Source of the DNA: Proteobacteria bacterium UBA964
GTDB lineage: Bacteria > Pseudomonadota > Gammaproteobacteria > Steroidobacterales > Steroidobacteraceae
Direction: 5' to 3'
NCBI GenBank assembly: GCA_002292945.1
Contig: DBCG01000002.1
Coordinates: forward strand, 1-12,163
DNA: 12,163 nucleotides
Each line of letters opens with the position of its first letter. Position 1 is the stretch's first letter. This document shows positions 1-7,089 of this stretch, in pieces. The notes beneath the pieces were generated by a model. It worked only from the letters and a program-made list of their open reading frames with translations, had not been told where the DNA came from and ran no database searches. A program made the translations under genes and the position numbers.

Positions 1-137
1 GGGGGGGGTGGGGGTGGGGGTAGTGCGTGGCGTGCTCATGACCGCAGTATAGTTTCAGATGAAACCAATCGGCCAGTGGGTAAATGCCTCCCGTGACCGG
101 GTTTTGACATTGTCGGGTTGCCGAGGTCTCTGCGCGC
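1..137. other. Non-coding leader region with a G-rich edge
   Basis: No gene is supported here. Bases 1-20 are almost pure G (runs of 8, 5 and 5 G separated by single T), a pattern able to form a G-quadruplex but also typical of a contig-end artefact. At 52-65 there is a perfect 6-bp inverted repeat with a 2-bp spacer (GTTTCA-GA-TGAAAC), without a following T run, so it looks more like a protein site than a terminator. The rest (66-117) shows no clear signal except an isolated TTGACA at 104-109, which lies too far from the -10 box of the next gene to pair with it. Confidence 0.5.
52..65. repeat. Short perfect inverted repeat upstream of the regulator gene
   Basis: GTTTCA at 52-57 and TGAAAC at 60-65 are exact reverse complements around a GA spacer. 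The site lies about 75 bp upstream of the -10 box of the SahR-like gene. It could be an operator or simply chance; no protein can be assigned to it. Its sequence differs from the AT-rich palindrome over the -10 box, so it is probably not a second copy of that operator. Confidence 0.3.
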
Positions 138-146
138 CATTATAAT
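118..146 (+). promoter_or_regulatory. Predicted sigma-70 promoter of the sahR-like/metF/metH operon
   Basis: A perfect TATAAT -10 box lies at 141-146. With the optimal 17-bp spacer, the -35 position falls on TTGCCG at 118-123, a 4/6 match to TTGACA. The predicted transcription start is near 152-154, exactly at the ATG at 154, so the message would be leaderless or nearly so if that start is used. The box lies inside the 138-156 inverted repeat, so a repressor bound there would block RNA polymerase. No other promoter-like sequence is evident before metF or metH. Confidence 0.6.
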
Positions 147-156
147 AATTACAATG
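138..156. promoter_or_regulatory. Candidate operator: 19-bp near-perfect inverted repeat over the -10 box and start codon
   Basis: CATTATAAT at 138-146 and ATTACAATG at 148-156 are reverse complements at 8 of 9 positions around a single central A at 147. The repeat contains the whole TATAAT -10 box and ends with the ATG at 154-156. It is a strongly AT-rich island in a GC-rich genome. ArsR-family repressors bind such dyads over their own promoters, so autoregulation by the adjacent SahR-like protein is the natural inference. I did not compare it with the published SahR motif. Confidence 0.6.
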
Positions 157-169
157 TTGCGAAATATTG
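152..169. promoter_or_regulatory. Possible second, imperfect operator half overlapping the first
   Basis: CAATGTTGC at 152-160 and GAAATATTG at 161-169 are reverse complements at 7 of 9 positions. The hexamer AATGTT also occurs at 153-158 and again at 171-176, 18 bp apart. The AT-rich stretch continues to about 183, past the first possible start codon. This is compatible with tandem binding of a dimeric repressor, but AT-richness alone also raises the chance of imperfect dyads. Confidence 0.35.
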
Positions 170-1107
170 AAATGTTACCAATTGACGACCTCGCGCGGAT
201 GCTGCGAGCGGTCTCGGATCCCTCGCGCTTGAGGTTGCTGCGGTTGTGTTTCGATCAGCCGACCAGCGTTTCTGAGCTCGCGGCCGCAGTGGCGGACAGT
301 GAGCCGAATGTGTCGCGGCAGTTGAAGCAGTTGGCCACAGCCGGATTGTTGCGCCGTGCGCGCCGCGGGCAGAGCGTCGAGTACCTGCCGATGATCGGCG
401 GAGGCTTTGCGGCCGAGCTCGCTTTGCAGTTGTTGGCGCGTATCGATCCGGTCGACCCCGAGCTCTGCGAGGCGCGGGCTCGGTTGCGTGCGCTGGAGAC
501 GGGTGGGGCGACGGCAGCGGAGCTGCTCGCCTCGAGCCGGCTGGGTCGTGCGTTGGTCGCAGCGCTCGATGTCGCTTTGTCGCGTGACGCGATGGGCACA
601 CGTGTGCTGGCCCATGTAGGCCATCGTGAACTTCTCGAGCTGCTCGCACGTCGGCCCTCGCGCGTGACGCTGCGCATAGACACCGCCGTCGAACGTACGG
701 TGGTGCAGAGATGGGCTGAGTCTGAAGGTCTGGTGTTCGATTATCGGAATGCCAAACAGACGCGCGAAAGCCCACTATACGACGTCTGCGTAGAGGTCCC
801 ACGGCCGAACGAGCTGCGGGAGTTGGCCCAAGTGTCGCCTTGGCTCGGTCGTCTCCGTGATGTGCTCGGCGACGACGGTGTTCTATGGCTTGCGTTGCCC
901 TACGACCTGCTTGATCACGACGGGATCGCGCCGCCGTTGAGGCTGCGGGCCTTGCTCGATGAGCAAGGTTTTGACTGCCTCACCCTCGCGCCGGTGGAGG
1001 CTGAGGGTCGCCATCTCTTGATCACCCGCAGCCGAGCCCGTGCTCGCCGCAGTGAGCGGGAAAATCTGCCTGCCTCTGATGCCCGGCGCGGCGCGCTCGG
1101 CGCCTGA
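154..1107 (+). CDS. sahR: SahR-like ArsR-family regulator with methyltransferase-like effector domain
   Basis: Likely transcriptional repressor of the methionine/SAM cycle that senses S-adenosylhomocysteine. Residues 12-80 form an ArsR-type winged helix: the DPSRLRLL segment near 22-29, the recognition helix around PNVSRQLKQL (51-60), and a basic wing at 67-72. The metal-binding ELCVCDL motif of arsenic sensors is replaced by SELAAAVAD, so metal sensing is unlikely. Residues about 120-293 look like a decayed SAM-dependent methyltransferase fold: VLAHVGHRE (151-159) sits where the glycine-rich SAM motif should be, and DVLGDDGVLWLALPY (236-250) and the final beta hairpin match late methyltransferase strands. 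The known SahR family has this layout and controls metF, metH, metE, ahcY and metK; here metF and metH follow directly, 32 bp downstream. ATG 154 gives 317 aa; ATG 172 (311 aa) is equally possible and neither has a Shine-Dalgarno. An upstream TTG at 118 lies inside the promoter and was not used. Confidence 0.72.
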   Translation: MLRNIEMLPIDDLARMLRAVSDPSRLRLLRLCFDQPTSVSELAAAVADSEPNVSRQLKQLATAGLLRRARRGQSVEYLPMIGGGFAAELALQLLARIDPVDPELCEARARLRALETGGATAAELLASSRLGRALVAALDVALSRDAMGTRVLAHVGHRELLELLARRPSRVTLRIDTAVERTVVQRWAESEGLVFDYRNAKQTRESPLYDVCVEVPRPNELRELAQVSPWLGRLRDVLGDDGVLWLALPYDLLDHDGIAPPLRLRALLDEQGFDCLTLAPVEAEGRHLLITRSRARARRSERENLPASDARRGALGA

Positions 1108-1139
1108 ACTCATTCATCAACGACCTGGACGGACCTTCA

Positions 1140-1997
1140 ATGATCGAACACGGTTCGCAGATCTCCTTCGAGTTCTTCCCGCCCGCCGATGCAAAGATGG
1201 ACGCCGCGCTGTGGCGCGCGGTCGAGACGCTCGCGCCGTTCGCGCCTAGTTTCGTGTCGGTGACCTACGGTGCGGATGGTTCGACCCGCGACCGTACGCG
1301 GTCCCTGGTGCAACGCATCGCCCGCGACAGTCGCCTTACCGCGGTACCCCACCTGACCTGCGTCGGGGCGACCCGTGAGGAGACCCTCGAGATCGCGCAG
1401 CGCTACTGGCAGGACGGTGTCCGTCATATCGTGGCGTTGCGCGGCGATGCTCCGCAGGGGAGCGACGGCTACCGTGTACACCCGGGCGGTTTTGCCTACG
1501 CCCGCGACCTCGTGGAAGGGCTCCGTTCGGTGGCGCCTTTCGAGATCTCGGTCGCCGCCTATCCTGAGACCCATCCCGAAGCGCTGTCGGCAGAGGCCGA
1601 TCTCGATAACCTGCGCGCCAAGTTCGAGGCCGGCGCCAGCCGTGCCATCACCCAGTTTTTCTTCGAGACCGACGATTTTCTTCGCTTCCGTGATCGATGC
1701 GCAGCGGCCGGCATCACCGGGTCGATGGTGCCGGGCGTCCTGCCCATCTCCCGTTTCTCGCAGGTGGCGCGTTTTGCGGCGCGCTGCGGCGCCAAGATCC
1801 CGGAGCGTCTGGCACAGCGGTTCGTTGGGCTCGAGCAGGATCCGGCGGCGCACGCCAAGGCCGCCCTCGACGTCGCGATCGAGCAGGTCTCGATACTGCG
1901 CCGCCATGGCGTGCGCGACTTCCATTTCTATACCCTCAACCGCGCCGAACTCACTGCCGCGATCTGCGAGGCCATGCAGTTGCGGGCTGCCGCTTGA
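1140..1997 (+). CDS. metF: Methylenetetrahydrofolate reductase MetF
   Basis: Cytoplasmic FAD enzyme that reduces 5,10-methylene-THF to 5-methyl-THF, the methyl donor used by the MetH encoded next. The 285-aa product is close to the usual length of about 290. Family landmarks are SFEFFPP at 9-15, whose Glu11 matches catalytic Glu28 of E. coli MetF; ALRGD at 99-103, whose Asp103 matches Asp120 by the FAD; AAYPETHPEA at 139-148; AITQFFF at 169-175 with the folate-contacting Gln172; and HFYTLNR near the C-terminus. ATG 1140 is the only sensible start, since the EFFPP motif begins at residue 11. Its ribosome site is weak. It lies 32 bp after the SahR-like gene with no promoter or terminator visible, so co-transcription under the upstream operator is expected. 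Confidence 0.96.
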   Translation: MIEHGSQISFEFFPPADAKMDAALWRAVETLAPFAPSFVSVTYGADGSTRDRTRSLVQRIARDSRLTAVPHLTCVGATREETLEIAQRYWQDGVRHIVALRGDAPQGSDGYRVHPGGFAYARDLVEGLRSVAPFEISVAAYPETHPEALSAEADLDNLRAKFEAGASRAITQFFFETDDFLRFRDRCAAAGITGSMVPGVLPISRFSQVARFAARCGAKIPERLAQRFVGLEQDPAAHAKAALDVAIEQVSILRRHGVRDFHFYTLNRAELTAAICEAMQLRAAA

Positions 1998-2003
1998 GCA
2001 CGG

Positions 2004-2015
2004 GCTGCGCGCAGC
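2004..2015. repeat. 12-bp perfect GC palindrome in the metF-metH gap
   Basis: GCTGCGCGCAGC is self-complementary, starting 6 bp after the metF stop codon; GCGCAGC recurs at 2028-2034. In RNA the 12-mer alone would leave almost no loop and no U run follows, so it is not a terminator. It may be chance in GC-rich DNA. It would lie within coding sequence if the upstream TTG start of metH at 1994 were used. Confidence 0.25.
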
Positions 2016-2086
2016 ACAGGCCCAATAGCGCAGCCTCCGTCGCGTCCCCGGAAGCCCCGACGGCATCGGACAGCGTCGCGGCGGTG

Positions 2087-5000
2087 ATGGCTGCGACGCC
2101 CTTCGAGCGGGAGCCTGTCGATGAGCGTCTGCGCGCCACTCGGGTCGCCCGTTTGCGGGAACTCGCCTCGACCCGGGTGCTGGTGCTCGATGGGGCGATG
2201 GGGACGATGATCCAGCGCCATCGCCTGGATGAAACTGGTTATCGCGGTGTACGCTTCGCGCGATTCGGACGCGATCAACGTGGCAACAACGACTTGTTGA
2301 CGCTGACTCGCCCAGACTTGATCGCTGAGATCCACCGTGCCTATTTCGAGGCCGGTGCGGACATCGTCGAGACCAACACTTTCAACTCGACGACCATCGC
2401 GCAGGCCGACTATGGCCTGGAGGCGCTCGCTCCTGAGCTCAACTATCGTGCCGCGCGCCTCGCGCGGGAGGTCGCGGAGCGATCGACCTCACAGGATGGG
2501 GCTCCGCGCTTTGTGGCCGGTGCCTTGGGTCCGACCAACCGCACCGCCTCGATCTCGCCCGATGTGAGCGACCCTGCCAAGCGTAATGTGCGTTTCGACG
2601 ACCTTGTCGTAGCCTATCGCGAGGCCACTGCCGCTTTGATCGAAGGGGGTGTGGACCTGTTGCTGGTCGAGACGGTCTTCGACACGCTGAACGCCAAGGC
2701 AGCCATCTTCGCCTTGCGCGCCGAACTAGATGGGCGAGGCCTCGACCTGCCGGTGATCATCTCCGGGACCATCACAGACGCTTCGGGACGCACGCTTTCC
2801 GGCCAGACCACCGAGGCTTTCTGGAACTCGGTGCGACACGCGCGCCCGTTCGCGATCGGACTCAATTGTGCGCTGGGCGCCAAAGAGATGCGGCCCTACA
2901 TCGCCGAACTCGCGAGGCTCGCGGATTGCGGGGTCTGTGCGTACCCGAACGCAGGGCTGCCCAACGCGTTCGGCGAGTACGATGAGACACCGTCCGAGAC
3001 CGCGCAGATCGTCGGTGAATTCGCTGAGTCCGGACTCCTCAACATCGTCGGCGGCTGCTGCGGTACCACGCCGGACCACATCCGACTGATCGCCAGAGCC
3101 GTGCGACACCTTCCTGCCCGCGCCCCAGCCGAGCCGCCCATCCGCTGTCGACTGTCCGGCCTCGAGCCGTTCAATATCGGACCCGAGACGCTGTTCGTGA
3201 ACGTCGGTGAACGCACCAACGTCACCGGTTCCGCCAAGTTCCGCAAGCTCATCGAGTCCGAGGACTACGGCGCAGCGGTCGATGTCGCGCGCCAACAGGT
3301 CGCCGCGGGTGCGCAGGTCATCGACGTCAACATGGATGAGGGGATGCTCGACTCGGAGGCGGCGATGGTCCGGTTCCTTGATCTCGTCGCCACCGAGCCT
3401 GATATCGCGCGGGTCCCGGTGATGATCGACTCCTCGAAATGGAGCGTCATCGAGGCCGGCCTGAAGTGCGTCCAAGGCAAGGCCATCGTCAACTCGATCA
3501 GTCTCAAGGAGGGCGAGGGTGCTTTCCTCGCGCAGGCACGGCTCGTGCGCGCCTATGGCGCCGCAGTGGTGGTGATGGCTTTCGATGAGCAGGGACAGGC
3601 CGATACCGTGGAGCGCAAGGTCGCCATCTGCGAACGGTGCTACCGGTTGCTGGTCGATAACGGCTTCCCGCCCGAGGACATCATCTTCGACCCGAACATC
3701 TTCGCGGTCGCGACGGGCATCGAGGAGCATGCACGCTACGGGCTCGACTTCATCGAGGCGGTGGGCGAGATCAAGCGTCGCCTGCCGCATGTCAAGGTGA
3801 GCGGTGGGGTGAGCAACGTCTCCTTCTCCTTCCGCGGCAACGATGCGGTGCGTGAGGCGATGCACAGCGTCTTCCTCTATCACGCGATACGCAACGGCCT
3901 CGACATGGCCATCGTCAACGCCGGACAGCTCGCCATCTACGAAGACATCCCTCGAGAGCTTCGCGATGCCGTGGAGGATGTGGTTCTCGACCGTCGTACC
4001 GATGGCACCGAGCGTTTGCTGGCGCTCGCGGCGCGCTTCCGGGGTGAGGGCGGTGCCAAGCGGGAGACAGACCTCGAGTGGCGCTCGCTGCCGGTCGCCG
4101 AGCGTCTGCAGCATGCGTTGATCAAGGGCCTTGACGAGTTCGTGGTGCAAGACACCGAAGAGGCACGCTTGACGGCTGCCTTGCCCATCGAGGTGATCGA
4201 GGGGCCGTTGATGGACGGCATGAACATCGTCGGTGACCTGTTCGGCGCGGGCAAGATGTTTCTGCCGCAGGTGGTGAAGAGCGCGCGCGTCATGAAGAAA
4301 GCGGTCGCGCACTTGGTGCCTTTCATCGAACACGGTCGGGTCGGCGGTTCCCGAAGCAACGGCAAGGTGGTGCTTGCGACCGTCAAGGGCGACGTCCACG
4401 ACATTGGCAAGAACATCGTCGGCGTGGTGCTCCAGTGCAACAACTTTGAGGTCATCGACCTCGGCGTCATGGTTCCGACCGAGCGGATACTAGAGGTGGC
4501 CCGACGCGAGGATGCAGCCTTGGTCGGTCTGTCCGGCCTCATCACACCGTCGCTCGATGAGATGGTGCATGTCGCGGCGGAGATGCAGCGGCAGGGATTC
4601 ACAGTGCCGCTGCTGATCGGTGGTGCGACCACCTCGCCTGCGCATACCTCCGTGAAGATCGCCCCGCAGTATCGCAGCCCCGTGGTCTATGTGAAGGACG
4701 CCTCGCGGGCGGTGGGAGTCTGTCAGTCTTTGGTGACGCCGTCGCGGCGTGATGCGTTCGTGTCGAAGGTGTCAGCAGACCATGAGCTGCGGCGTGAGCA
4801 GCATGCCGGTAAATCGGTGCGGCAGCCGGCGCTAACCCTCGAGGCCGCCCGCGCCAACCGACGGAGGCTCGACTGGTCGGCGTACCGGCCTGTCGCGCCG
4901 CGTCACCCTGGGGTACAGGTGCTTGACGACATCCGTCTCGAGGAGTTGCTCGATTATTTCGATTGGATGCCGTTCTTCAACGCTTGGGAGTTCGCCGGAC

Positions 5001-5803
5001 GATTCCCGGACATCCTCACTGACGAGGTGATCGGCGAGGCGGCCAGCAACCTCTATGCGGATGCGCGCCGCATGCTGCGCGAACTGGTGAAGGGTCGTTG
5101 GCTCGGTATCCGTGCTGTGGTCGGCGTCTTCCCGGCGCATTCCTCGGGTGACGATATCGAGGTCTATCCCAGCGAGGAGCGCGAGGTGCCGATCGCGGTC
5201 CTGCATCACCTGCGTCAGCAGAAGGGCAAGCCGGCCGGCCAGCCGCAAGAATGCCTCGCCGACTTCATCGCGCCGCGCGGCAGCGGCGTGGACGATTGGG
5301 TGGGCGCGTTCGCAGTCACGACCGGTATCGGCATCGAGGAGCACCTCGCTCGTTTCGATGCCGCCCACGACGACTACTCGAGCATCATGCTCAAGGCGCT
5401 CGCCGATCGTTTCGCCGAGGCGGCAGCGGAATACCTGCACGAGCGCGTGAGACGTGAGATCTGGGGTTACAGCTCAGATGAGCAGCTCACCGCCCAGCAG
5501 CTCATCGCCGAGCAGTACCGCGGGATCCGTCCCGCGCCGGGATATCCCGCCTGTCCTGACCACACCGAGAAGTCCATCTTGTGGTGTCTGCTCGATGTCG
5601 AGCGTAACGCCGGCATGCAGCTCACCGAGAGCTTCGCGATGCACCCGACGGCTGCGGTCAGCGGCTGGTACATCGCGCACCCTGAGGCCCGCTACTTCGC
5701 CGTCGGCAAGATCGACCGCGATCAGGTCCAGGATTACGCGATGCGCAAAGGCATGACGCTCAATGAGGCGGAGCGCTGGCTGGCGCCGAACTTGGGCTAT
5801 TGA
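2087..5803 (+). CDS. metH: Cobalamin-dependent methionine synthase MetH
   Basis: Transfers the methyl group of 5-methyl-THF through methylcobalamin to homocysteine, giving methionine and THF. The 1238-aa product aligns end to end with E. coli MetH (1227 aa). The homocysteine/zinc barrel (about 1-365) has zinc ligands Cys261, Cys324 and Cys325 in GLNCALG and GGCCGTTP. The pterin-binding barrel (about 370-660) carries FVNVGERTNVTGSAKF. The cap and B12 domains (about 665-905) have DVHDIGKN with cobalt-ligand His771 and the GLSGLITPSLDE loop. The C-terminal activation domain (about 915-1238) binds SAM through RPAPGYPACP starting at Arg1148, so reductive reactivation should work. Nothing appears truncated. 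Start: ATG 2087 puts 32 residues before LVLDGAMGT, against about 17 in E. coli. GTG 2084 is adjacent, and a TTG at 1994 overlapping the metF stop would add 31 Ala/Ser-rich residues. No B12 or SAM riboswitch is seen in the 89-bp gap after metF. Confidence 0.97.
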   Translation: MAATPFEREPVDERLRATRVARLRELASTRVLVLDGAMGTMIQRHRLDETGYRGVRFARFGRDQRGNNDLLTLTRPDLIAEIHRAYFEAGADIVETNTFNSTTIAQADYGLEALAPELNYRAARLAREVAERSTSQDGAPRFVAGALGPTNRTASISPDVSDPAKRNVRFDDLVVAYREATAALIEGGVDLLLVETVFDTLNAKAAIFALRAELDGRGLDLPVIISGTITDASGRTLSGQTTEAFWNSVRHARPFAIGLNCALGAKEMRPYIAELARLADCGVCAYPNAGLPNAFGEYDETPSETAQIVGEFAESGLLNIVGGCCGTTPDHIRLIARAVRHLPARAPAEPPIRCRLSGLEPFNIGPETLFVNVGERTNVTGSAKFRKLIESEDYGAAVDVARQQVAAGAQVIDVNMDEGMLDSEAAMVRFLDLVATEPDIARVPVMIDSSKWSVIEAGLKCVQGKAIVNSISLKEGEGAFLAQARLVRAYGAAVVVMAFDEQGQADTVERKVAICERCYRLLVDNGFPPEDIIFDPNIFAVATGIEEHARYGLDFIEAVGEIKRRLPHVKVSGGVSNVSFSFRGNDAVREAMHSVFLYHAIRNGLDMAIVNAGQLAIYEDIPRELRDAVEDVVLDRRTDGTERLLALAARFRGEGGAKRETDLEWRSLPVAERLQHALIKGLDEFVVQDTEEARLTAALPIEVIEGPLMDGMNIVGDLFGAGKMFLPQVVKSARVMKKAVAHLVPFIEHGRVGGSRSNGKVVLATVKGDVHDIGKNIVGVVLQCNNFEVIDLGVMVPTERILEVARREDAALVGLSGLITPSLDEMVHVAAEMQRQGFTVPLLIGGATTSPAHTSVKIAPQYRSPVVYVKDASRAVGVCQSLVTPSRRDAFVSKVSADHELRREQHAGKSVRQPALTLEAARANRRRLDWSAYRPVAPRHPGVQVLDDIRLEELLDYFDWMPFFNAWEFAGRFPDILTDEVIGEAASNLYADARRMLRELVKGRWLGIRAVVGVFPAHSSGDDIEVYPSEEREVPIAVLHHLRQQKGKPAGQPQECLADFIAPRGSGVDDWVGAFAVTTGIGIEEHLARFDAAHDDYSSIMLKALADRFAEAAAEYLHERVRREIWGYSSDEQLTAQQLIAEQYRGIRPAPGYPACPDHTEKSILWCLLDVERNAGMQLTESFAMHPTAAVSGWYIAHPEARYFAVGKIDRDQVQDYAMRKGMTLNEAERWLAPNLGY

Positions 5804-6507
5804 CGTGACCGGGTGTCGCGCCGTGATGGAGCGGTCGGTTCGTCATCGTCGAGCAGGCGCAGGAACGAGGCGCCGCCGAGCAGACGCATCTGCTTCATGA
5901 TGGCGTCACGCCGGCGTTGGACCCGTGGCCCCGGTGCATCCACCCGCCACTGCTTCGGCGCAGGCAGCACGGCGGCGAGGGTCGCGGACTCGCGGCGGGT
6001 CAGCCGTGCGGCGTCCTTGCGGTAGAAGCGCTGCGCAGCGGCTTGTACGCCGTAGGTGCCGCGGCCGAACTCGGCGATGTTGAGGTACATCTCGAGGATG
6101 CGCTCCTTCGGCCAGAGCAGTTCGATGAGCCCGGTGATGCCGGCCTCGATCCCCTTGCGTGCCCAGCCGCGACCTTTCCAGAGGAAGAGGTTTTTGGCGA
6201 CCTGTTGGGTCAGCGTGCTGGCGCCGCGGATCTTTCCGCCTCGTGCGTTGTGGCGCACGGCTTGGCGTATCGACTCGAAGTCGAAGCCGGCGTGGAACGG
6301 GAACCGCTGGTCCTCCGAGGCGATCACCGCGAGCGCAGCCTGCGGTGAGATCTTCTCGAGCGGGACCCATTGATAGCGGTTGCGGTACGCGAAGTCTCCG
6401 TCCCACATCGCACCGATCCGGTCCGACATCATGAACGCGGTGGTGGGCGGCGGCACCCATCGCAGCACCAGCACCACGCCGCAGAGGATCACTGCAGCCC
6501 ACAACAC
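5797..6507 (-). CDS. mtgA: Monofunctional biosynthetic peptidoglycan glycosyltransferase MtgA (GT51)
   Basis: Polymerises lipid II into glycan strands at the outer face of the inner membrane, without a transpeptidase domain. The 236-aa product matches the usual MtgA length (about 240). It has one N-terminal membrane helix (about 2-17) followed by the GT51 domain: ASEDQRFPFHAGFD at 63-76 with catalytic Glu65; GASTLTQQVAKNLFLW at 95-110; RKGIEA at 117-122 with the second Glu at 121; and RILEMYLNIAEFGRGTYG at 136-153. The start is GTG 6507; TTG 6504 is the next codon and there is no ATG upstream before the ppiB stop. The upstream frame stays open and hydrophobic (FIATALLRT), so the true start may be a little further upstream on a rarer codon. 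It lies 35 bp after ppiB, probably co-transcribed. Its TAG stop overlaps the last 7 bp of metH on the other strand. Confidence 0.95.
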   Translation of the reverse strand: MLWAAVILCGVVLVLRWVPPPTTAFMMSDRIGAMWDGDFAYRNRYQWVPLEKISPQAALAVIASEDQRFPFHAGFDFESIRQAVRHNARGGKIRGASTLTQQVAKNLFLWKGRGWARKGIEAGITGLIELLWPKERILEMYLNIAEFGRGTYGVQAAAQRFYRKDAARLTRRESATLAAVLPAPKQWRVDAPGPRVQRRRDAIMKQMRLLGGASFLRLLDDDEPTAPSRRDTRSRQ

Positions 6508-6542
6508 CGTGCGCAGCAGTGCCGTTGCGATGAATCGCGGCG

Positions 6543-7055
6543 TCAGGCGGTCTCCCCCCTGCGCACGGTCAGGATCAGCACGTCGTCGACCGGGACGTCG
6601 CCATGTCCGCGACGGCGCGTGGTGGGCACGGCAGCGATCGCGTCGACGGTCTCCATGCCCGAGGTCACCCGGCCGAACACCGCGTAGCCATAGTTGCCCG
6701 GTGAGTGGTCCAGGAAATCATTGTCGGTGAGGTTGATGAAGAACTGCGCAGTGGCGCTGTGGATGTCGTTGGTGCGGGCCATGGCGAGCGTGCCGCGGCT
6801 GTTGCGCAGGCCGTTGGCGGCTTCGTTGCGGATCGGTTCCCGGGTGGGCTTCTGCTCGAGGCCAGGCCCGAAGCCACCGCCTTGGATCATGAAGCCCGGG
6901 ATCACGCGGTGGAAGAGTGTGTTGTCGAAGTGCCCATCGTCCGCGTACTGCAGGAAATTGGCGACGCTTTCGGGCGCCTCCACGGCTGACAGTTCCACGG
7001 TGAAGGCGCCGGCGGTGGTGGTGAACAGCAGCGTCGGCAGCGGTGCGGTGGACAT
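6543..7055 (-). CDS. ppiB: Cytoplasmic cyclophilin-type peptidyl-prolyl isomerase (PpiB-like)
   Basis: Catalyses cis-trans isomerisation of X-Pro bonds and assists folding. The 170-aa product matches E. coli PpiB (164 aa) throughout: TLFHRVIPGFMIQGGGF at 46-62 with catalytic Arg50, then Phe55 and Gln58; EPIRNEAANGLRNSRGTLAMAR at about 73-94; and HSATAQFFINLTDNDFLD at 99-116 with the pocket residues Gln104 and Phe106. There is no signal peptide or membrane helix, so it is the cytoplasmic type rather than periplasmic PpiA. ATG 7055 is fixed by an AAGGAA ribosome site 8 nt upstream; an ATG at 7060 is in another frame. It follows prmC by 34 bp and precedes mtgA by 35 bp. Confidence 0.95.
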   Translation of the reverse strand: MSTAPLPTLLFTTTAGAFTVELSAVEAPESVANFLQYADDGHFDNTLFHRVIPGFMIQGGGFGPGLEQKPTREPIRNEAANGLRNSRGTLAMARTNDIHSATAQFFINLTDNDFLDHSPGNYGYAVFGRVTSGMETVDAIAAVPTTRRRGHGDVPVDDVLILTVRRGETA

Positions 7056-7063
7056 GGCATGGA

Positions 7064-7069
7064 TTCCTT
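7064..7069 (-). promoter_or_regulatory. Strong ribosome binding site of ppiB
   Basis: Read on the minus strand, AAGGAA lies 8 nt before ATG 7055. It is the only clear Shine-Dalgarno I can see before any gene in the window, which suggests efficient independent initiation of the cyclophilin within the prmC-ppiB-mtgA set. Confidence 0.7.
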
Positions 7070-7089
7070 ATAGGTGGTGTTAGGGCGCG

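Noticed and set aside
104..146. TTGACA at 104-109 paired with TATAAT at 141-146 as one promoter
   Set aside because: The spacer would be 31 bp, far beyond the usable 16-18 bp. TTGCCG at 118-123 gives exactly 17 bp.
118..153. TTG start at 118 for the SahR-like protein
   Set aside because: It would place the whole -10 box and operator inside coding sequence and adds 12 residues unlike the family N-terminus.
1697..2086. Long upstream extension of the metH frame
   Set aside because: It lies almost entirely inside metF in another frame, is Arg/Pro/Gly-rich, and does not resemble the MetH N-terminus. Only the short TTG 1994 option is kept as a finding.
1998..2086. B12 or SAM riboswitch before metH
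   Set aside because: The gap is only 89 bp and shows no B12-box or SAM-riboswitch core; the GC palindrome at 2004-2015 is too compact.
2726..4399. 557-codon open frame antisense to metH
   Set aside because: It is a shadow of biased codon use in a GC-rich gene. The translation is His/Asp/Arg-rich with no recognisable domain, and the plus strand is unmistakably metH.
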